A program made the position numbers and the translations under genes. This document shows positions 58,891-64,000 of a stretch of 64,000 nt of DNA, piece by piece (the first letter of the stretch is position 1; the number at the start of each line of letters is the position of its first letter). Origin of the DNA: Scylla paramamosain (lineage: Eukaryota; Arthropoda; Malacostraca; Decapoda; Portunidae); the NCBI RefSeq assembly GCF_035594125.1, contig NW_026973749.1, positions 204,501-268,500 on the forward strand, in the 5' to 3' direction. The notes under the pieces were generated by a model. That model was given only the letters and a program-made list of their open reading frames with translations, had not been told where the DNA came from and did no database searches.

Positions 58891-61800
58891 CAAAATACTT
58901 GTTTAGTATGCGTTTTAGCGTTTTCGTATGTAAGGAGCTTAAAAACACTTAAAGGCAAGTTATTGGTAAAAGTTGGTTTTATTCCCATGTAATGTCATTG
59001 CCCTGCTTTTTAGTGCTTTATTGCCTAACACGCTCAACAAAACTCAAGACACTTTTCTGATAATATTTTTTTTTTTTCACACAAAGCTAGTTTCGCATGC
59101 AATTTGGGGTTTTGGTAAGTAAGAATGTTAAAAAAGATTCAAAATACACCCATTTGGTAAGGTTGTTCTGTTTCTCAATTGAGTGTTCTTCATGAATTTC
59201 AGCATTTTGCTATCTAAGAAACATCTCCATATACACGAGTTTTTGCGTGTTTTGACTTGTGGTTCTTGTGAAACTATAAAACACTCAATATACACGTTTC
59301 TCGTAATATCCTTTTCTTTCCCAATATAGAGTGCTTTGCAACTATTTTCGCGTTTTCTGTAGGTAACAAACTCAAAAACACTCAAAATATAACTTTTTAG
59401 TAATATTATTCTATTTCTTCATATTGGTTGGTTTGCATCCGTTTTAATGTTTTTCTAAGTAAAACACTAAGGAAACACGTTTTCAGTAATTTTGTTTTGG
59501 ATTCCCATAAAGAGTGACTTCCATATTATTTATTGTTTTGGTGCCTAACTTGCTGAAAAACACTCAAAAGACAGGTATCTGGTAAAGTCGTTTAATTTCT
59601 TCATGTAGATGGCTTTGCATACACTTTAGGGTTTGGTACATAACAGTCCGAAAAAAAAAAGCTAAAAATAAATTTTTTTTAATAATATTATTTTTTCACA
59701 TAATTTCCCTGAAATTTGCCAGAATTTTGGTATCTCGGTACGTATGAAGATAAATAAAAAAAAAATCCGTTTTAATTAATTATTTTTTTTTCTCTATAAA
59801 GAGTGTTATTTGTGGGTTTTAACTCTTTTGTTACTCATGGAACTTAAAAACACTCATAATACACGTTTCTCGTAATGTCCTTTCGTTTCCCAAACATAGG
59901 GTTCTTTGCATGTATATAAGCGTTTTTATACGTAAGAGATCAAAAACATTGAAAATTCATGTTTTTCGTAATGTTATTTTGTTTCTCAATAAAGGGTGTT
60001 TTGCATGCATTTTAGCGTTTTAGTATGTAAGGAGCTGAAAAACACTTAAAGACAAGTCCTTGGTAAATGTTGGTTTTATTCCCATGTAATGTCATTGCCC
60101 TGCTTTTTTGTGCTTTATTGCCTAACACGCTCAAAAACACTCAAAAGACACTTTTTTTCTGGTAATATCACTTATTTCCAACATAAAGCTAGTTTCGCAT
60201 GTAATTTCGGGTTTTGGTAACTAAGAATGTGAAAAACACTCAAAATACACGCATTTGGTAAGGTTGTTCTGTTTCTCAATTAAGAGTGTTATTCATGAAT
60301 TTCAGCATTTTTATATCTAAGAAAAATCTCCATATACACGAGTTTTTTACGTTTTTTGCCTTATGGTTCTTGAAAACTATTAAAACATTCATTATACAAT
60401 TTTCTTGTAATATCGTTTTGTTTCCCAATATAGACTGCTTTGCATTCATTTTTGCGTTTTTTGTAGGTAACAAGCTTAAAAACACAACTTTTTTGTAATG
60501 TTATTCTGTTTCTTCATATTGGTTGGTTTGCATCCGTTTTAGCGTTCTACGCTGAAACTGAAAAGACACGTTTTCATTAATATTGTTGAAATTGCTGAAA
60601 ACACCCAAAGACACGTTTCTTGTAAAGTCGTGTAATTTCCCAATATAGGTGGCTTTGCATGCACTTCCGGATTTCGTAAATAACTCCGGAAAAAGATAAA
60701 ATTATTTTTTATGTTTTTTTTTCACATAATTTCCCTGAATTTTCTCAGAATTTTGGCATCTCGGTACCTATGAAAATAATTAACAAAATTTTTTTTTTTT
60801 TCTCTCTATAAAGAGTGTTATTTTTGGGTTTTAGCTTTTTTGGTACTTAAGGAACTTAAAAATACTCATAATACACGATTTTCGTAATGTCCTTTCGTTT
60901 CACAAACATAGGGTTCTTTGCATGTATTTAAGCGATTTTATAGGTAACATGATCAAAAACATTCAAAATACATGTTTTTGGTAATGTTATTCTGTTTCTC
61001 CATAAAGCTTGTTTTGCATGCGTTTAGCGTTTTGGTATGTAAGGAGTTAAAAACACTTAAAGGCAAGTTCTTCGTAAAATTTGGTTTTATTCCAGTGTAA
61101 TGTGATTGTTCTGCTTTTTAGTGTTTTGTTGCATATAACGCTCAAAAACACTCAAAAGACACTTTTTCTGGTAATGTCATTTTTTTTCCCACATAATGCT
61201 AGTTTTGCATGTAATTTGGGATTTTCGTAACTAAGAATGTGAAAAACACTCAAAATACACACATTTGGTAAGGTAGTTCTGTTTTTTCAATTAAAAGTGT
61301 TATTCATGAGTTTTAGCGTTTTGGTAAGAAACTTCTCTAAATACACAAGTTTTTGCGTTTTTTGCCTTGTGGTTCTTATGAAACTATAAAACACTCATTA
61401 TACACGTTTCTCGTAATGTCCTTTTGCTTCCCAATATAGTTTTTTTGTAGGTAAAAAGCTCAAAAACACATTTTGGTAATGTTATTTTATTTCTTCTTAT
61501 TGGTTGGTTTGCATCCGTTTTAGCGTTTTTCTACGTAAAACACGGAAAAGACACTTTTTCAGTAATTTTGTTTTAGATTCCCATATAGAGTGACTTGCAT
61601 GTTATTTACCGTTAGTGTGCCTAACAAGCTGAAAAACACTCAAAAGACAGTTTTCTGGCAAAAACGTTTAATTTCCCCATATAGGTGGCTTTCCATGTAC
61701 TTTAGGGTTTGGTACATAACAGTACGAAAAAAAAAAGCTAAAATTAACTTTTTTGATAATTGACTCATAATGTCCTGAATTTTACCCAAATTTTGGCATC

Positions 61801-64000
61801 TCGGTACCTGTGAAGATGAAAAAGAAAGAAAAAAAATATCGTATTTTTTTTATTTATTTATTTTTTTTTTCTCAATAAAGAGTATTATTTGTGGCTTTTA
61901 GCTTTTTGGTAAAGATCTTAATAACACTGATAATACACGTTTCTCGCAATGTTTTTTCGTTTCCCAAAAATAGGGTTCTTTGCATGTGTTTAAGCGTTTT
62001 TAATGGTAACATGATCAAAAACACTCAAAATATATGTTTTTGGTAATGTTATTCTCTTTCTCCATAAAGTGTGTTTTGCATACGTTTTAGCGTTTTGGTA
62101 TATAAGAAGCTCAAAACACTTAAAGGCAAGTTCTTGGTAAAAATTGATTTTATTTCCATGTAATGTGATTCCCCTACTTTTTATTGCATTATTGACTATC
62201 ACGCTCAAAAACACTCAAAAGATACTTTTCTGGTAATGTCATTTTTTCCCACATAAAGCTGGTTTCACATGCAATTTGGGATTTTGATAACTAAGAATGT
62301 GAAAAGCACTCAAAATACACGCATTTAGTAAAGTTGTTCTGTTTCTCAATTAAGAGTGTTATTCATGAGTTTCAGCATTTTGGTATCTAGGAAACTTCTC
62401 CATATACTCGAGTTTTTGCGTTTTTTGGCTTGTGGTTCTTTTGAACTATAGAATATTCATTATACACTTTTCTTGTAATGCCCCTTTGTTTCCCAATATA
62501 GAGTGCTTTGTATCAATTTTCGCGTTTTTTTGTAGGTAACAAGCTCAAAAACACTCAAAATATACCTTTTTGGTAATGTTTTTCTACTTCTTGATATTGG
62601 TTAGTTTGCATCCGTTTTAGCGTTTTTCTACGTAAAACACTGAGAAGACACGTTTTCAGTAATTTTGTTTTGGTTTGCCATATAGAGTGAGTTCTTCATT
62701 ATTTATCGTTTTGGTGCCTAACATGCTGAAAAACACTCAAAACACAGATTTCTGTTAAGGTCGTTTAATTTCCTGATATGGGAGGCTTTGCATGCACTTT
62801 CGTGTTTGGTACATAACAGTCCGAAAAAAAGCTAATATCAACTTTTTGAAATAAATTTCTTATCATATAATTGCCAAAATTTTTCCCAGAATTTTGGCAT
62901 TTCGGTACCTATGAAGGTGAATAACAAAAAAAGAAAATCCTTTTATTTATTTTTTTTTATTTTTTACTTTTTTTCTAAATAACAAGTTTTATTTGTGAGT
63001 TTTAGCTTTTTGGTAGTTACGGAACTTAAAAACACTCATAATACACGTTTCTCGTAATGTCCTTACGTTTCCCAAACATAAGGTTCTTTGCATGTATTTA
63101 AGCGTTTTTATAGATAACATTATCAAAAATACTCAAAATACATGTTTTTGGTAATGTTATTCTGTTACTCCATAAAGTTTGTTTTCCATGCGTTTTAGCG
63201 GTTTGGTATGTATGGAGCTCAAAAACACATATTGGCAAGTTCTTGGTAAAAGTTGGTTTTATTCCCATGTAATGTGATTGCCCTGCTTTTTAGTACTTCA
63301 TTGCCTATCACGTTCAAAAACAATTAAAAGACACTTCTGATAATGTCATTTTTTTCCTCATAAAGCTAGTTTCTTATGCTATTTTGGGTATTGCTAACTA
63401 GGAATATTAAAAACACTCAAAATACAGGCATTTGCTAAGGTTGTTCTGTTTCTCAATTAAGATTTTTATTCATGAGTTTCAGCATTTTGGTATCTAAGAA
63501 ACTTCTTTATATACACGTTTTTTTTTTTTTCGTTTTTCTACGTAAAACACTGAGAAGATACATTTACAGTAATTTTGTTTTGGATTCCCATATAGAGTGA
63601 GTTCCTTATTATTTATCGTTTTGGTGCCTACCATGCTGAAAAACACTCAAAAGACAGATTTCTGGAAAGGTCGTTTAATTTTCTCATATTTGTGCTCTCT
63701 GTACCTATTAAAAAGAATAACAAAAAAAAAATCCTATTTATTTATTTACTTGTTTTTTTTCCCTATAAAGAGGTTTTAGCTTTTTGGTACTTATGGAACT
63801 TAAAAACACTCATAATACACGTTTCTCGTAATGTCCTTCCGTTTCCCTGACATAGGGTTTTTTGCATATATTTAAGCGTTTTTAGAGGTAACATGATCAA
63901 AAACACTCAAAATACATGTTTTTGGTAATGTTAATCTGTTTCTCCATAAAGGGTGATTTGCATGCGTTTTAGCGTTTTGGTAAATAAGGAGCTCAAAAAC
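58891..64000 (+). repeat. ~1.06-kb higher-order satellite array, open at right edge
   Basis: The 11-monomer unit seen at 52.8-55.5 kb recurs. The landmark GTTTCTC before the CCCAAACATAGGGTTC segment (CCCTGACATAGGG in the last copy) lies at 59865, 60877, 61939, 63047 and 63821, giving spacings of 1012, 1062, 1108 and 774 bp. The last unit carries an internal deletion. Similarity between units is high, so this part of the array homogenised more recently than the rest. No gene is visible. Confidence 0.85.

Overview
The window reads as gene-poor, repeat-dominated DNA from an arthropod, most likely a decapod crustacean and perhaps a crab. This rests on very long (TA)n, (GA)n and (AAT)n tracts, jockey-type and CR1-type LINE fragments, and a Ty3/Gypsy element with an envelope-like gene. 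The species call is inference; no host marker gene is present. I see no intact host protein-coding gene, no tRNA or rRNA gene and no CRISPR array. Most long open frames are by-products of repeats that lack stop codons.

Layout. (1) 1-12950 is a degenerate minisatellite of about 28 bp per unit. It runs in one orientation to about 3637 and in the opposite orientation afterwards, and contains nested segmental duplications. (2) About 12960-64000 is a second, unrelated AT-rich satellite with monomers of about 96 bp. I sort them into five classes (A-E) that follow each other in fixed order, giving a higher-order unit of about 480 bp. The array flips strand repeatedly (near 14.46, 25.56, 25.79, 31.87, 46.84, 47.47, 48.25 and 52.0 kb). 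At the right end (52.8-55.5 and 58.9-64 kb) a derived unit of about 1.06 kb (about 11 monomers) is tandemly repeated. Blocks at 27.4-31.0 and 43.7-46.8 kb are inverted copies of one another.

Insertions in the satellite. An LTR retroelement (33183-42023) has LTRs of 620 and 694 bp with TG...CA ends and a 4-bp target duplication (ATAC). Its order is gag, aspartic protease, reverse transcriptase, RNase H, integrase, then an envelope-like gene. The catalytic motifs remain, but frameshifts and stops break every gene. Two rearranged copies of one jockey-like LINE lie at about 28.1-29.0 and 45.77-46.5 kb, and a decayed CR1-like LINE lies on the minus strand at 55.47-57.04 kb. There is also an (AAT)n-tailed retroposon end at about 33.0 kb and a possible hAT-type terminus near 52.1 kb. 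Long dinucleotide tracts punctuate the array.

No host genes act together here. The only functional logic is that of the retroelement, which as sequenced cannot make intact proteins. The most unusual signals are the envelope-bearing retroelement, the layered satellite with strand reversals, and two near-perfect short hairpins, at least one of which looks like a template-switch mutation.
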